Positions 25,829 to 35,071 of a stretch of DNA of 64,000 nucleotides are shown here, piece after piece. The notes under the pieces were generated by a model. That model made no database searches. It had not been told where the DNA came from and worked only from the letters and a program-made list of their open reading frames with translations. The translations under genes and the position numbers were made by a program. This DNA comes from Lactococcus protaetiae (GTDB taxonomy: Bacteria; Bacillota; Bacilli; Lactobacillales; Streptococcaceae). Every line of letters begins with the position of its first letter. The stretch's first letter is position 1. The stretch covers positions 682,001 through 746,000 of the forward strand of contig NZ_CP041356.1 of assembly GCF_006965445.1 (NCBI RefSeq). The letters run 5' to 3'.

Positions 25829-27169
25829 AATAATCTGCGTCTTCTCCATTTGAATGATTTACATTCTCACTTGGAAAAATTTCCAGTAATTGAGCGTTTT
25901 TTTGCCGAAAAATCTAAAGAAAATGTAGAAACTTTACGTTTTGATTTGGGAGATAATATTGACCGTGTGCATCCACTCACTGAGGCAACGGCGGGACATA
26001 TTAATGTTGAGTTGATGAATCGTTTGGATTTGACGGCAGCAACGGTGGGAAATAATGAGGGTCTGGGCTTGACGCATGAGATGTTGTCGCATTTGTATGA
26101 TGAGGCAAATTTTCCTGTGTTGTTGGCAAATTTGGAAACGGACTTCGCAATTTCTAAGCCATTAATTGTAACGACTTCATTTGGGTTGCGCATTGGTTTG
26201 ATTGGAATGACAGCGCCTTATGATCTGGCTTATCCTTCTGCTGGGTGGAAATTGTCTGATCCTTTTGATGTTTTAGATAAGATTTTACCTGTGAATTGTG
26301 ATTTTACGATTTTATTGTCACATTTAGGGAAGAATTTTGATGAGAAAATTGCAGCACGCTATGATATTGATTTGATTATTGGAAGTCATACGCATCATTT
26401 GTTTGAACATGGTGCACAGATTAATAAAACTTTACTTGCTGCAGCGGGAAAATATGGGGAACATATTGGACAAATTGATTTGGCTTTTGATGAGCAAAAT
26501 CACCTTGTGGATGCGCAGATTGAAACAATTGCAACGAATACCTTACCTAGTCGTAAGTCGGATGCTGTGGAGATACATGGCTGGGAATTACGTGGTCATA
26601 AACTTTTGCAGGGAACTCAGGTGGTGGAGTTAGAGGCTCCGTTAACGAACCAATCTCCTGATTTTGCAGGGAGTAGGTACTTTGCGAAGATTTTTTCTGA
26701 TTATGCTCAAACTGAGATTTGTGTGATGAATTCGGGTTTGCTTGTTACGGATTTATTGCCTGCACGCCTAACTTTAGATGATTTGCATGAATTTTTGCCT
26801 CATTCTATTCGTTTAGTCCGTTTTAGTTTTACTGGAGCGGAGCTTGAGCTAGTGTTAACTGAGATGATTGATGTTTCAGCTTTTCTTGTGACTCAAAGAA
26901 TACAAGGTATGGGCTTCCGTGGGAAAATTTTTGGACAGTTGATTTTTGAGGGAATTGATTTTAAAAATGGTGAATTTCTTATACATGGTGAGGGATTAGA
27001 GCATGATAAAATTTATCAAGTTGCCATGCCAGACCAGTATTTGTTTGCCTGGTATTTCCCTTTGCTTAAAAAATTAGGTCAATCAGAGATTTTATTCCCA
27101 TATTTTTTGCGAGAGATTGTAATGGAATATTTTAAAAAGAAGAGAAAGAGTAGATGCCTAAGGAAATAG
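25826..27169 (+). CDS. Bifunctional metallophosphatase/5'-nucleotidase family protein, apparently cytoplasmic
   Basis: The N-terminal calcineurin-like domain shows LLHLNDLHSHLE, FDLGDNID, the GNNE block, LLSHLG and GSHTHH, covering the dinuclear metal ligands. The C-terminal 5'-nucleotidase domain follows (SGLLVTDLLPARLTLDDLHE, RIQGMGFRG). There is no signal peptide, unlike secreted UshA-type enzymes, so it acts inside the cell on a nucleotide or cyclic dinucleotide-like phosphoester; the substrate is unknown. I choose ATG 25826 (MNNLRLLHLNDLHSH, 447 residues). The gene end overlaps yutD by 16 bases. Confidence 0.82.
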   Translation: MNNLRLLHLNDLHSHLEKFPVIERFFAEKSKENVETLRFDLGDNIDRVHPLTEATAGHINVELMNRLDLTAATVGNNEGLGLTHEMLSHLYDEANFPVLLANLETDFAISKPLIVTTSFGLRIGLIGMTAPYDLAYPSAGWKLSDPFDVLDKILPVNCDFTILLSHLGKNFDEKIAARYDIDLIIGSHTHHLFEHGAQINKTLLAAAGKYGEHIGQIDLAFDEQNHLVDAQIETIATNTLPSRKSDAVEIHGWELRGHKLLQGTQVVELEAPLTNQSPDFAGSRYFAKIFSDYAQTEICVMNSGLLVTDLLPARLTLDDLHEFLPHSIRLVRFSFTGAELELVLTEMIDVSAFLVTQRIQGMGFRGKIFGQLIFEGIDFKNGEFLIHGEGLEHDKIYQVAMPDQYLFAWYFPLLKKLGQSEILFPYFLREIVMEYFKKKRKSRCLRK

Positions 27170-27889
27170 ACGAAAGTAAATTAAACTATAATAAGTATCC
27201 TGGTGAGCACGTGATTGCTAGTGGTGATGTGGTGTCAGTCGGGACAAGACTTTTCATGTCGTACGGAATTATCGTGAAGCTTTTGATACGGAAAAATTAG
27301 AACAACGGTTTTCTGATGTTTTAGATAAGTATGATTATATTGTGGGAGATTGGGCTTTGAGCAATTGAGGTTAAAAGGTTTTTTCTCTGCCAGTCGGAAA
27401 AAAATGGAAGCCGATAACAAAATTGACCATCTTGAAGATTATATCAACGAGTATTGTAATTATGGTTGTGCTTATTTTGTTCTGCGCCGTATTCGTACGC
27501 GTGATGCAAAACGGACAGAGGCTTTTACATCAGAAAAAATTTTTACTGAAAAAGAGATTAAACAAAAACTTGATAAACCGCGTCGTAGACGTAATCGTAA
27601 TAAAAATCGAGAACGCGATGAGCAAATTTCGGAAAAAATCAGCAGAGTGGAAAATCGTATCGAAAAGCCTGAAGAACGTAGAAAAGATTTTAAAATGCGT
27701 GAAAAATCTACTGACAGAGCGACAAAATTTGCTGACAGAACTGTTCGTCAACAAAAATCAGGAAAATCACATACTGACAGTAAATTTACAGTAAATCATC
27801 GTACGAAACCAAAAGTCAAATCCGAAGTGAAGAGTAAAGGGCAAGTGGGACAAGGCTTTGTCATTCGTACGCGTGGGAAAAAAGATTAG
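27154..27889 (+). CDS. yutD: YutD-family (DUF1027) protein, reading frame broken twice
   Basis: The start is MPKEIDESKLNYNKYPGEHV, typical of YutD. The frame breaks at GGG 27241-27243 and again at GGG 27352-27354; adding one G at each place restores GDKTFHVVRNYREAFDTEKL and IVGDWGFEQLRLKGFFSASR. The repaired protein has 245 residues, with the DUF1027 core first and then a strongly basic, Lys/Arg-rich tail that could bind RNA. Both breaks are at G runs, so consensus error is likelier than a pseudogene. Function is unknown; the family is universal in lactic bacteria. Start and upstream stop overlap, so it is coupled to the nucleotidase gene. CTGACAG words occur three times in the tail. Confidence 0.75.
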
Positions 27890-27890
27890 T

Positions 27891-28222
27891 GTGCTAATTC
27901 AATTCCCCCATCTCTATAAGGTGGCGAGATAAGTAGCACTATCTCCGCTTCGATTCGCCGTCCGTTTGATTGCCATTTGCCGTTGCCTCTATTCTTGGCA
28001 CTTTAGTGACTTAGAGATAGAGGACAAATGTTCATCGGCACTTTAGTGCCTTACAGCCAATGGTCATGCGAAGCTAACTGCTAAAGCAGTAACATTGGTG
28101 GGGAAAAAGAATCCTCCACCAATGAAGTAATCACTTCAAAATTCGATAGGGTTTTGAAGTGGTAACCATAGGAGCGGGTCATGGTGGTAGGGAGTATTAC
28201 CACGCACGTGCTTTGATAAATT
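27891..28222 (+). repeat. Mosaic hairpin repeat, copy D
   Basis: It starts with the head form shared with copy E (GTGCTAATTC...CCCCC at 27891), then GCACTATCTCCGCTTCG. It includes the CACTTTAGTG and GACAAATGTTCATCGGCACT modules also found in A and B, then the type-2 tail (ACCAATGAAGTAATCACTTC near 28116). A second head-like end (CCACGCACGTGCTTTGATAA) closes it near 28198-28217, so it may be a composite of two copies. Confidence 0.7.
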
Positions 28223-28425
28223 GCTCTTGTCAAATTTAAATTTTTAGATTAAAATAGAGTCTTGTGTGCTGACAGATTTCTGTTTGTGTGTTTATTAGTG
28301 TTTGTCAGTATGCTGACAGAAAAAATTTTGATAAAAATGAGTGAGTCATTGCCAAATGAAAAGTAGAATGAGATGAAGTAGCACTTGCTTCGACAAATTG
28401 GCTGTGATAAATAAAGAAAGATAAA
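28223..28425. repeat. Gap before rlmN with a solitary repeat end and CTGTCAG palindromes
   Basis: TAGCACTTGCTTCGACAAAT near 28379-28398 is a head end of the mosaic repeat with no body attached. TTGTCAGTATGCTGACAG is at 28302-28319 and a CTGACAG word is near 28268. No gene is seen. Confidence 0.6.
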
Positions 28426-29523
28426 ATGACTGAAAATATCCAAAAAGAAACGCGCCCTTCAATTTATGGCTTAACGCGTGAACAATTGATTGCATGGGCA
28501 ATTGAGCATGGTGAGAAAAAATTCCGCGCAACACAAGTTTGGGACTGGCTTTACCGTAAACGTGTTCAAACTTTTGAAGAAATGACAAATCTGTCCGCAG
28601 GATTTATTGAGAAACTCAATGAGAATTTTATCCTAAATCCACTGGAGCAGGTTGTCGTGCAAGAATCTGCCGATGGAACAGTTAAATATCTCTTCATGCT
28701 ACCTGATCGTATGATGATTGAAACAGTATTGATGCGTCAGTCTTATGGTTTGTCTGTCTGCGTGACCACACAGGTAGGCTGTAACATGGGTTGCACATTT
28801 TGCGCTTCAGGGATTCTGAAAAAAGAGCGTGATGTGACAGCAGGAGAGATTGTGAGTCAAATCATGCTAGTGCAAAAGTACTTTGATGAACGCGGACTAG
28901 ATGAGCGAGTGTCACACGTGGTTGTCATGGGGATTGGCGAACCTTTTGATAATTATGAGCATTTGATGAATTTTTTGCGTGTCATCAATGATGACAATGG
29001 TCTAGCGATTGGTGCAAGACACATTACCGTGTCAACTTGTGGCTTTATGCCAGCAAAAATCCGTGAGTTTGCTCATGAAAATTTGCAAATTAATCTAGCA
29101 ATTTCACTTCATGCACCAAATAATGAATTACGGACATCGTTGATGCGCGTGACTCGTAATGCACCGCTGGAAAAATTATTTGATGCAATTGACTATTATA
29201 CAGAAACGACGAATCGTCGTGTGACTTATGAGTATATTATGCTTTCTGGAGAAAACGATAGTCCAGAGATTGCTCAGGAACTTGCAGACTTGATTAAACC
29301 AAGAAATAAACTTTCCTATGTCAATCTGATTCCATATAATCCTGTTGCTGAACATATCAAGTATGAGCGCTCTACCAAGGATGATACGACAAAATTTTAC
29401 GATGTTTTAAAGAAAAATGGAATCAATTGTGTTGTTCGTCAAGAACATGGAACAGATATTGATGCCGCTTGTGGTCAATTGCGTTCAAAACAAATTAAAA
29501 AAGATAAAGTAAAACTTGCTTAA
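28426..29523 (+). CDS. rlmN: 23S rRNA (adenine(2503)-C(2))-methyltransferase RlmN
   Basis: The radical-SAM enzyme methylates C2 of A2503 in 23S rRNA and A37 in some tRNAs. The 365-residue length fits. The [4Fe-4S] cysteines are C119, C123 and C126 ([13 protein letters not shown]). The two cysteines for methyl transfer are C112 (GLSVCV) and C349 (DAACGQL). [11 protein letters not shown] is the SAM-binding GEP motif. It has its own terminator; the upstream gap is filled with repeats, so I could not fix a promoter with confidence. Confidence 0.97.
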   Translation: MTENIQKETRPSIYGLTREQLIAWAIEHGEKKFRATQVWDWLYRKRVQTFEEMTNLSAGFIEKLNENFILNPLEQVVVQESADGTVKYLFMLPDRMMIETVLMRQSYGLSVCVTTQVGCNMGCTFCASGILKKERDVTAGEIVSQIMLVQKYFDERGLDERVSHVVVMGIGEPFDNYEHLMNFLRVINDDNGLAIGARHITVSTCGFMPAKIREFAHENLQINLAISLHAPNNELRTSLMRVTRNAPLEKLFDAIDYYTETTNRRVTYEYIMLSGENDSPEIAQELADLIKPRNKLSYVNLIPYNPVAEHIKYERSTKDDTTKFYDVLKKNGINCVVRQEHGTDIDAACGQLRSKQIKKDKVKLA

Positions 29524-29530
29524 AACTAAT

Positions 29531-29562
29531 GAAATTCTGTCAGCATACTGACAGGATTTTTT
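29531..29562 (+). terminator. rlmN terminator built from the CTGTCAG palindrome
   Basis: CTGTCAGCATACTGACAG (29537-29554) is flanked by AAAATT and ATTTTTT tracts, making a longer stem and T run. Confidence 0.75.
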
Positions 29563-29721
29563 GTTACTGACAAAGAAGCTGTCAGTAATGTTTTGTCATA
29601 ATTCACAACTATGACAAAACAAACTACTTTTGATAGAATATAACTATTAAAAATAATCTGAAATATATGAGTTTTAATAAATATTTATAAGTTCAGTGTA
29701 GAAATAGGGGAAGCCAGTCTT

Positions 29722-30333
29722 ATGGAATTTCAAAAATTAACCAAGAGTCGTCACGCTGTAAAAAAATTTGATGGTAAAAAAGTTCCGACAGTAGATGTAC
29801 GTCAAATCATTGATACTGCGGCACTAGCCCCAAGTGGTATCAATATTCAAAGTTGGCATTTTGTGATTGTTGAAAGTGATGAAGCTAGAAGAAAGCTCCT
29901 TTTGGAAGTCAATCCAAGCAATCGAGAACAAGTAGAAACAGCTGGAGCTGTCGTTATGTTATTTGCAGATACGAACTGGTCATCCAGATTGCATTTGATT
30001 GCAGAACGGATGGGAGATGAAGCTTCAGATATTGAGCGTGAGCGTCTTTTAGAGCGTTATCCAGCTTATGTTTCAACGTTTAGTAAAGAATATATGCTTG
30101 AATATATGGCGATTAATTCTGGCTTAGTTACCATGAATCTGATGTATGCAATAAAAGATATGGGTTATGAAGGAAATATTTTACTTGGTTTCAATCGTTC
30201 AAAGAAAATCAATGAAATTTTGGATATTAATCCGCGTTATATTCCTGAACTTCTGATTACACTTGGCTCATCTGATGAAAAAGGGCAAGCCAGCTATCGT
30301 TTACCCCAACAGGATATTTTAGAAATTAGATAA
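29722..30333 (+). CDS. Nitroreductase family protein 1
   Basis: This FMN-dependent nitroreductase-fold protein has 203 residues. It starts with the family SRHAVKKFDGKKV block, whose Arg and Lys contact FMN phosphate. LAPSGINIQSWHFVIVE is the second FMN segment, and GYEGNILLGFNRSKKINEIL lies near the C-terminus. Such enzymes reduce nitro compounds, quinones or enones with NAD(P)H. It is followed by a clear paralogue, and a separate promoter for the second gene suggests independent control. The partner substrate is unknown. Confidence 0.87.
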   Translation: MEFQKLTKSRHAVKKFDGKKVPTVDVRQIIDTAALAPSGINIQSWHFVIVESDEARRKLLLEVNPSNREQVETAGAVVMLFADTNWSSRLHLIAERMGDEASDIERERLLERYPAYVSTFSKEYMLEYMAINSGLVTMNLMYAIKDMGYEGNILLGFNRSKKINEILDINPRYIPELLITLGSSDEKGQASYRLPQQDILEIR

Positions 30334-30450
30334 ACCATTATCTCAAAATAGTAATCAAAAGAAAGCCTTTTCTGGATAAATGGGATTTCCCATGCAAAAA
30401 TAAGAAAAATTTGCTAAAATAAAGGCAGAAACTATGAGAAGAGGGAAATC

Positions 30451-31062
30451 ATGGACTACGTAAAGCTTAATAAATCTCGTCATGCAGTCAAGTTTTTTGA
30501 CGGTAAAAAAATTCCAACTGTTGATGTGAAACAAATCATTTCAGCAGCTAGTCTTGCACCATCGGCACACAATATTCAATCTTGGCATTTTGTGATTGTG
30601 GAATCTGCAGAAAAACGTGCAAAACTTCTTGAAGAGGTTAGACCTAAAAATCGTGAACAAGTTGAACAAGCTGGTGCAGTTATTGTCTTGTTTAGTGATA
30701 CAGATTTGGCAGAACGTTCGCGTGAAATCGCACGTCTTGGTGGAAATGAACTTACAGATGAGCAATTGCTGAATTTCAACAGTCGCTATCCACAAATGTT
30801 TGAGAACTTTGAAGAACTTTATGAAAGTAATTATCTGTCCATTAACATCGGACTTATTGCGATGAATTTGGTGCTTGCGATAAAGAATTATGGCTATGAA
30901 AGCAATCTGATTCTTGGTTTTGAGCGGACAGAGAAGATTAATGATATTCTTGAAGTAGAACGTCGCTATCGTCCAGAGCTGATTGTTCCACTCGGTAATT
31001 CTGATACAAAAGGAAAACCAAGTTATCGCTTGCCACAAGATAGAATCATGGAGATTAGATAA
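30451..31062 (+). CDS. Nitroreductase family protein 2 (tandem paralogue)
   Basis: At 203 residues it has the same length as the preceding gene and shares most motif blocks (SRHAVKFFDGKKI, LAPSAHNIQSWHFVIVES, NREQVEQAGAVIVLF, LPQDRIMEIR at the end). The middle part, residues about 85-120, differs, which points to different substrate or partner specificity after duplication. GAGGG precedes the ATG. A -10-like TGCTAAAATAA near 30412-30422 suggests its own promoter. Confidence 0.87.
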   Translation: MDYVKLNKSRHAVKFFDGKKIPTVDVKQIISAASLAPSAHNIQSWHFVIVESAEKRAKLLEEVRPKNREQVEQAGAVIVLFSDTDLAERSREIARLGGNELTDEQLLNFNSRYPQMFENFEELYESNYLSINIGLIAMNLVLAIKNYGYESNLILGFERTEKINDILEVERRYRPELIVPLGNSDTKGKPSYRLPQDRIMEIR

Positions 31063-31070
31063 AGTAAGTA

Positions 31071-31103
31071 AAAAGCTGTAGAATAGTAGTTCTATAGCTT
31101 TTT
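31071..31103 (+). terminator. Terminator of nitroreductase 2
   Basis: AAAAGCTGTAGAA pairs with TTCTATAGCTTTT (one G-T wobble) across TAGTAG and is followed by Ts. Confidence 0.8.
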
Positions 31104-31146
31104 ATAAAAATAAGATTTGACAAGAATACAGGTTGAAAGAGTCATC

Positions 31147-31357
31147 ATTTTGAAGCGATTACTTCATTGGTGGGAGATTCTTTCTCCCCATCAATGTTAG
31201 GGAACAACCTCTAGGTGTAACAACTAAGCGACCTGTACGCAGCTAAAGCTGCAACAGTCTGCTTAACATCAAAGATATGAGGTCACACCGTAGCGAAGCG
31301 GAGATAGTGATGCTTATCCCGCCGTGGGGGAATTAGCACGCACTTGCTAAGTTAAAG
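31147..31357 (-). repeat. Mosaic hairpin repeat, copy E (shortest)
   Basis: Read on the minus strand it has the head (TTAGCAAGTGCGTGCTAATT), the CTATCTCCGCTTCGCTACGG module, the GCAGC-TAAA-GCTGC hairpin (near 31238-31251) and AGGTCGCTTAGTTGTTACAC. It ends with the type-2 tail and its hairpin (ATTGGTGGG...CCCATCAAT). It lacks most internal modules of copy A, yet both ends are kept. Confidence 0.7.
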
Positions 31358-31442
31358 CAAGTTTTAAACCTGCAACATTCTGTTGTTTTTGTTAAAATAT
31401 AAGGTAAGCGCGTATCACATACCGAGAGGAAATAAAGAAACA

Positions 31443-32423
31443 TTGCTCACTTTTTGGCAGGATTACCCCGAAATTCAAGAAAAATTAGAAAAGGTGCAGG
31501 CTTTGATGGCTGCACGCTTAAAAATAAACAATGAAGACATTCAAAATGCGCTTCAGAGATTCACATCACGCGGTGGGAAAATGGTTCGCCCAGCGCTCTT
31601 TTTCCTGTTTGCTGGTCTTGTGGAAAATGAAAAAGTTGACGAGAAAAAATTGACAAAGATTGCAGCTTCTCTGGAGATGCTACATTCTGCAACATTGATT
31701 CATGATGATATTATTGATGACTCGCCACTAAGACGTGGTCTCCCATCAATCGAATCACAGTTTGGAAAAGATGTTGCGGTTTATACAGGAGATTTTGTTT
31801 ATACTATTTATTTTGAGTTGTTGATTGAAACGATGAATGGTACTGAGTTTCTTTCAAGAAATGCAAAATCAATGAAAAAAATCTTACAAGGTGAGTTGAC
31901 TCAAATGCAGTCAGCGTTCAACAAAGAAAATACAGCACGACGCTATATGAAAGCAATCAGTGGAAAAACTGCGGAGTTGTTGAGTTTAAGTTGCTTAGAA
32001 GGCGCTTATTTTGCAGGTGGAGATAGACAGTTACAACGTTCTGCTCGCAAGATTGGAAGAAGTATTGGTCTTGCCTTTCAAGTCTATGATGATATTTTAA
32101 ACTTTACGGTTGGACTTGATGAAGCGGATAAACCTATCTTAACAGATTTTCGTCAAGGGATTTATACTTTACCATTACTTTTGGCTAAGGAAGCGGATGA
32201 AGCGGCGATTATGCCTTATCTAGAGGCACCTGAACAGCTTTCACGTGATGAATGTTTGCAGTTTGCGGCGTTGGTTACAGATTTGGGTGGAATTACAGGA
32301 AGTTTGATGATTGCTGCAACATTGACTGAACTCGCACTTGCAGAGATTCGTAAACTTCCACAATCACGTAATCGTGAGATTTTAGAAGAAGCAACTCAGA
32401 TTTTATTACAAAGAAATTATTGA
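31443..32423 (+). CDS. Trans-polyprenyl diphosphate synthase (menaquinone side chain)
   Basis: This all-helical class I prenyltransferase extends an allylic diphosphate with isopentenyl units. GGKMVRP lies at residues 44-50, the first Asp motif HDDIIDD near 87-93, and the second is VYDDILN (Asn where many have Asp). The length of 326 is that of long-chain (C35-C50) synthases, so it probably makes the menaquinone tail used by MenA and the nitrate reductase. The start is TTG 31443 (MLTFWQDYPEIQ); AGAGGA is 12 bases upstream, rather far. An extended -10 TGtTAAAAT is at 31393-31398. Confidence 0.87.
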   Translation: MLTFWQDYPEIQEKLEKVQALMAARLKINNEDIQNALQRFTSRGGKMVRPALFFLFAGLVENEKVDEKKLTKIAASLEMLHSATLIHDDIIDDSPLRRGLPSIESQFGKDVAVYTGDFVYTIYFELLIETMNGTEFLSRNAKSMKKILQGELTQMQSAFNKENTARRYMKAISGKTAELLSLSCLEGAYFAGGDRQLQRSARKIGRSIGLAFQVYDDILNFTVGLDEADKPILTDFRQGIYTLPLLLAKEADEAAIMPYLEAPEQLSRDECLQFAALVTDLGGITGSLMIAATLTELALAEIRKLPQSRNREILEEATQILLQRNY

Positions 32424-32468
32424 GTAGTCGTTTAGTGAACTAGAAATTTTGTTAGTTTGATGATATTG

Positions 32469-32498
32469 AAACTCTGAAGTGCTTACTTCAGAGTTTTT
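32469..32498 (+). terminator. Terminator of the polyprenyl synthase gene
   Basis: AAACTCTGAAGT pairs perfectly with ACTTCAGAGTTT across GCTT, with a T run. Confidence 0.85.
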
Positions 32499-32540
32499 AT
32501 ACTGATTTCACTTTCACAGGTTTAGCGGCACTGTAACTCA

Positions 32541-32575
32541 AAAAAATAGCCTGTCAGTATTGACAGACTATTTTA
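32541..32575 (-). terminator. modC terminator containing the stop codon
   Basis: AAAATAG-CTGTCA and TGACAG-CTATTTT (one mismatch between blocks) surround GTAT. On the minus strand the modC TAG (32568-32570) lies inside the stem, and a T run follows. Confidence 0.7.
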
Positions 32576-33197
32576 TTTTAATGATGTGATTTGTCAGTGC
32601 ATCAAGTTCATTTTTTCGATGAGAGACGATGATGGTTGGAATTTGTTTTTCTTCAATGATTGATTTTAAGAGTTGACTGGCAAGCATTGCATTTTCTTCA
32701 TCAAGTCCATTAAAAGGCTCGTCAAGAAGAAGCAAACGTGGCTGACTGTATAATGCTCTAGCAAGTGCAACACGTTGCTTTTGTCCACCAGAGAGTTTGT
32801 GTGTGGGCTGATGGATTAGTTTTTCTATCCCTAACTTTTCTGTCAGTACTGACAGATTTTCTGGCTTGCTGCTAGAGCGTTTTTGATGAGTTGTCAGTGA
32901 AAATTTGATATTTTTTTCGACGTCAAGGTGTGGAAAAAGAGAAACTTCTTGCATTACGAAAGCAAGATTTCTTTTGTAAGTCGGCTGAAAAATATGCTTT
33001 GAGCTTGATGCCCAAATTTCATTATCAAAAGTAATCTCTGCTTGACTACTGCGAGATAAACCAGCGATATTTTTTAAGATAGTTGATTTTCCAATGCCAG
33101 AAGGTCCAGAAAGACCAGTGATGAGTGAGGTAAATTCTGCTTCAAAATCGAGTCTTTGTAGGAAAAGTTGTTGATGTATTTTTACGGAAAGGGTCAT
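32568..33197 (-). CDS. modC: Molybdate ABC transporter ATP-binding protein
   Basis: The 209-residue ATPase has Walker A GPSGIGKST (31-39), the Q loop VMQEVSLFP, the signature LSGGQKQR (135-142) and Walker B LLLLDEP (155-161), then the switch His in IVSHR. It lacks the C-terminal molybdate-binding (MOP) domain of enterobacterial ModC, as in many Firmicutes. Position after modA and modB and amid cofactor genes assigns molybdate rather than another oxyanion. CTGTCAGTACTGACAG at 32840-32855 encodes SVLTE at residues 116-120, in the variable helical region. Confidence 0.85.
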   Translation of the reverse strand: MTLSVKIHQQLFLQRLDFEAEFTSLITGLSGPSGIGKSTILKNIAGLSRSSQAEITFDNEIWASSSKHIFQPTYKRNLAFVMQEVSLFPHLDVEKNIKFSLTTHQKRSSSKPENLSVLTEKLGIEKLIHQPTHKLSGGQKQRVALARALYSQPRLLLLDEPFNGLDEENAMLASQLLKSIIEEKQIPTIIVSHRKNELDALTNHIIKIK

Positions 33198-33369
33198 GTC
33201 AAACTCCGATAGGATAGAGAAAAAGGTAAGATGCGGGTGTATTTTTACGATAGAATTGTACTAGAGAACCTCTAAAGCTGCATGAGTTGAACTGCATATA
33301 TCGTGTCTTGAAATAATTGAGAAATTATATACGGCCTTGAAAAGTAGCGTCAAACACGAGAAACGGTAT

Positions 33370-34038
33370 TTAGTAATGCGTGTCCATTTCTATTCGACCA
33401 CGTGTGAGGAGATAGATGATTGCTAAGATAATGAAGCCAAATGCGACATTAATCAAACTTAACATTAAAGCCCGATGGGTGTCTCCTTGCTGCACGGCGA
33501 AATAAATGGAATTGGCAATAGTATCGGTCTTGCCTTGAATGTAGCCTGCGACCATGAGACTAGCACCAAACTCACCTAATGCTCTACAAAACGCAAGCAG
33601 TAAAGTTGCAATGAGAGAGGGCCAGCAATTTGGTAAAATCACGCGAAATAAAATCTCACGCGGATTGGCAGACAATGTCGCAGCAACTTCAATGATAGAT
33701 TTAGGAACAGAGGCAAGTGCGCCTTTAAGTCCCTGATAAATGATGGGTAAAATAACAACAACACTTGCAATAACAGCACCACTAAGATTGAAAATGATAG
33801 AAAAATTAAATAAAGCTAAGAATTTTCCGAGCCATCCATAACGTCCAAATGCCATAAGGAGATACAAACCAACGACAGTGGGAGGTAAAACTAGAGGCAT
33901 GAGAAGCAGGCTCTCAATCAACCACTTTCCACGATAAGATTTAAAAACTCCCACATAACTCAAAGGGAGCATGACTAAAAAGGCGATAATTGTCGCCAAA
34001 ATACTCACGATAATAGAGTGAATGATGGGAGTAAGCAT
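33370..34038 (-). CDS. modB: Molybdate ABC transporter permease
   Basis: The 222-residue integral membrane protein has about five hydrophobic segments. The cytoplasmic EAA loop that docks on ModC is visible as EVAATLSANPREILFRVILP near residues 117-136, followed by RALGEFGASLMVAGY, typical of ModB. A 172-base gap with no visible gene or terminator separates it from modC, and 118 bases separate it from modA, unusually loose for this operon. Confidence 0.9.
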   Translation of the reverse strand: MLTPIIHSIIVSILATIIAFLVMLPLSYVGVFKSYRGKWLIESLLLMPLVLPPTVVGLYLLMAFGRYGWLGKFLALFNFSIIFNLSGAVIASVVVILPIIYQGLKGALASVPKSIIEVAATLSANPREILFRVILPNCWPSLIATLLLAFCRALGEFGASLMVAGYIQGKTDTIANSIYFAVQQGDTHRALMLSLINVAFGFIILAIIYLLTRGRIEMDTHY

Positions 34039-34156
34039 AAGAATTTCCTTATAAAATGAAACGACTGTTTGAAATGCGCTGTCAATACTGTAATCATGCT
34101 AAAACTGTGAGGCGAGTCGCTAAGCACAACTAGAGTAGTGGGAGTGATAAGTTGCA

Positions 34157-34951
34157 TTACTTAGCGGATTTGAAGCCGTATTTTGCAAAAACTTTTTGAG
34201 CAGCAGAAGAATCAAGATATTTGTTGAAAGCTTTAACTTCTTTGCTGTGTTTAGTGTCTTTCACTGTTTCTGTGTAATAGGTGATTGCATCGTGCAAATC
34301 ATCTGGAATATTATCCACGACTTTTACGTTTTTGTTAGACATGGCATCTGTTTTATAAACAAAACCGAGGTCAACATTTCCAGCAGCGGCGTAAGAAAGC
34401 ACTTGCGTGACATCTGAACCCATGACGAGTTTAGGTTTGAGTGATGTTGCTAAACCGAGTTTTGTCAAAGTTTGTTCAGCGTACATTCCAGCAGGTACTG
34501 TGCTTGGTTCACCAATAGCAATTTTCTTAGCAGAATTTAATGTATCTGTCAGACTTTTGCTTGAGCTGACTGAGGTGTTTTTGTTTGCAACAAGCACGAG
34601 AGTATTTCCTAAAACCGCTTTAGCATCTGCACCTTTTCCTGCTTGGGTCAATTTGTCAGCGTCAGATTTGCTGGCAAGAAAGACACCATCAATTGGAGCA
34701 CCAGCGACTACTTTTTCGCGGATAGCGCCAGAACCTGCAAAATCAAAATTGATTTTAACATTTTGATGAGATTTTTCATAAGTTTTATCAATTTCTGTCA
34801 ATGCACCTTGTAAACTTGCGGCGGCAGAATAGTTGATGCTTACAGGTTTGTCAGTAGTTGGTTTTTTTGCAGAGCTTTGTGAAGTACAGCCTGTCAGGAT
34901 AAGACCGGCAGAAAGTGCAACAACACTTGCAAGAAGTAATTTTTTAGACAT
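34157..34951 (-). CDS. modA: Molybdate ABC transporter substrate-binding lipoprotein
   Basis: ModA captures molybdate or tungstate outside the membrane. The 264-residue protein starts MSKKLLLASVVALSAGLILT with lipobox LTGC, so it is lipid-anchored. SINYSAAASLQGALTEI, the oxyanion-binding Ser stretch, GSGAIREKVVAGAPIDGVFL and ALGEP-like IGEPSTVPAGMYA are family blocks. GGAGG four bases before ATG 34951 sets the start; an in-frame ATG 27 bases upstream lacks support. Confidence 0.93.
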   Translation of the reverse strand: MSKKLLLASVVALSAGLILTGCTSQSSAKKPTTDKPVSINYSAAASLQGALTEIDKTYEKSHQNVKINFDFAGSGAIREKVVAGAPIDGVFLASKSDADKLTQAGKGADAKAVLGNTLVLVANKNTSVSSSKSLTDTLNSAKKIAIGEPSTVPAGMYAEQTLTKLGLATSLKPKLVMGSDVTQVLSYAAAGNVDLGFVYKTDAMSNKNVKVVDNIPDDLHDAITYYTETVKDTKHSKEVKAFNKYLDSSAAQKVFAKYGFKSAK

Positions 34952-35071
34952 AGTTCCTCCAAATAATGAGTAAAACACCCATTAAATTTATTTTTATTGA
35001 GCGCTTTCGCTCTGAAAGTTTCTGTGCAAGAGGTAGAGTCAGGAATTTTCAGAGCAAAGGCGAAAAGCGAT

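Noticed and set aside
30541-31038. Minus-strand open frame of 165 codons
   Set aside because: Antisense to the second nitroreductase gene, rich in Phe, Thr and Ile, with no initiation signal; a coding shadow.
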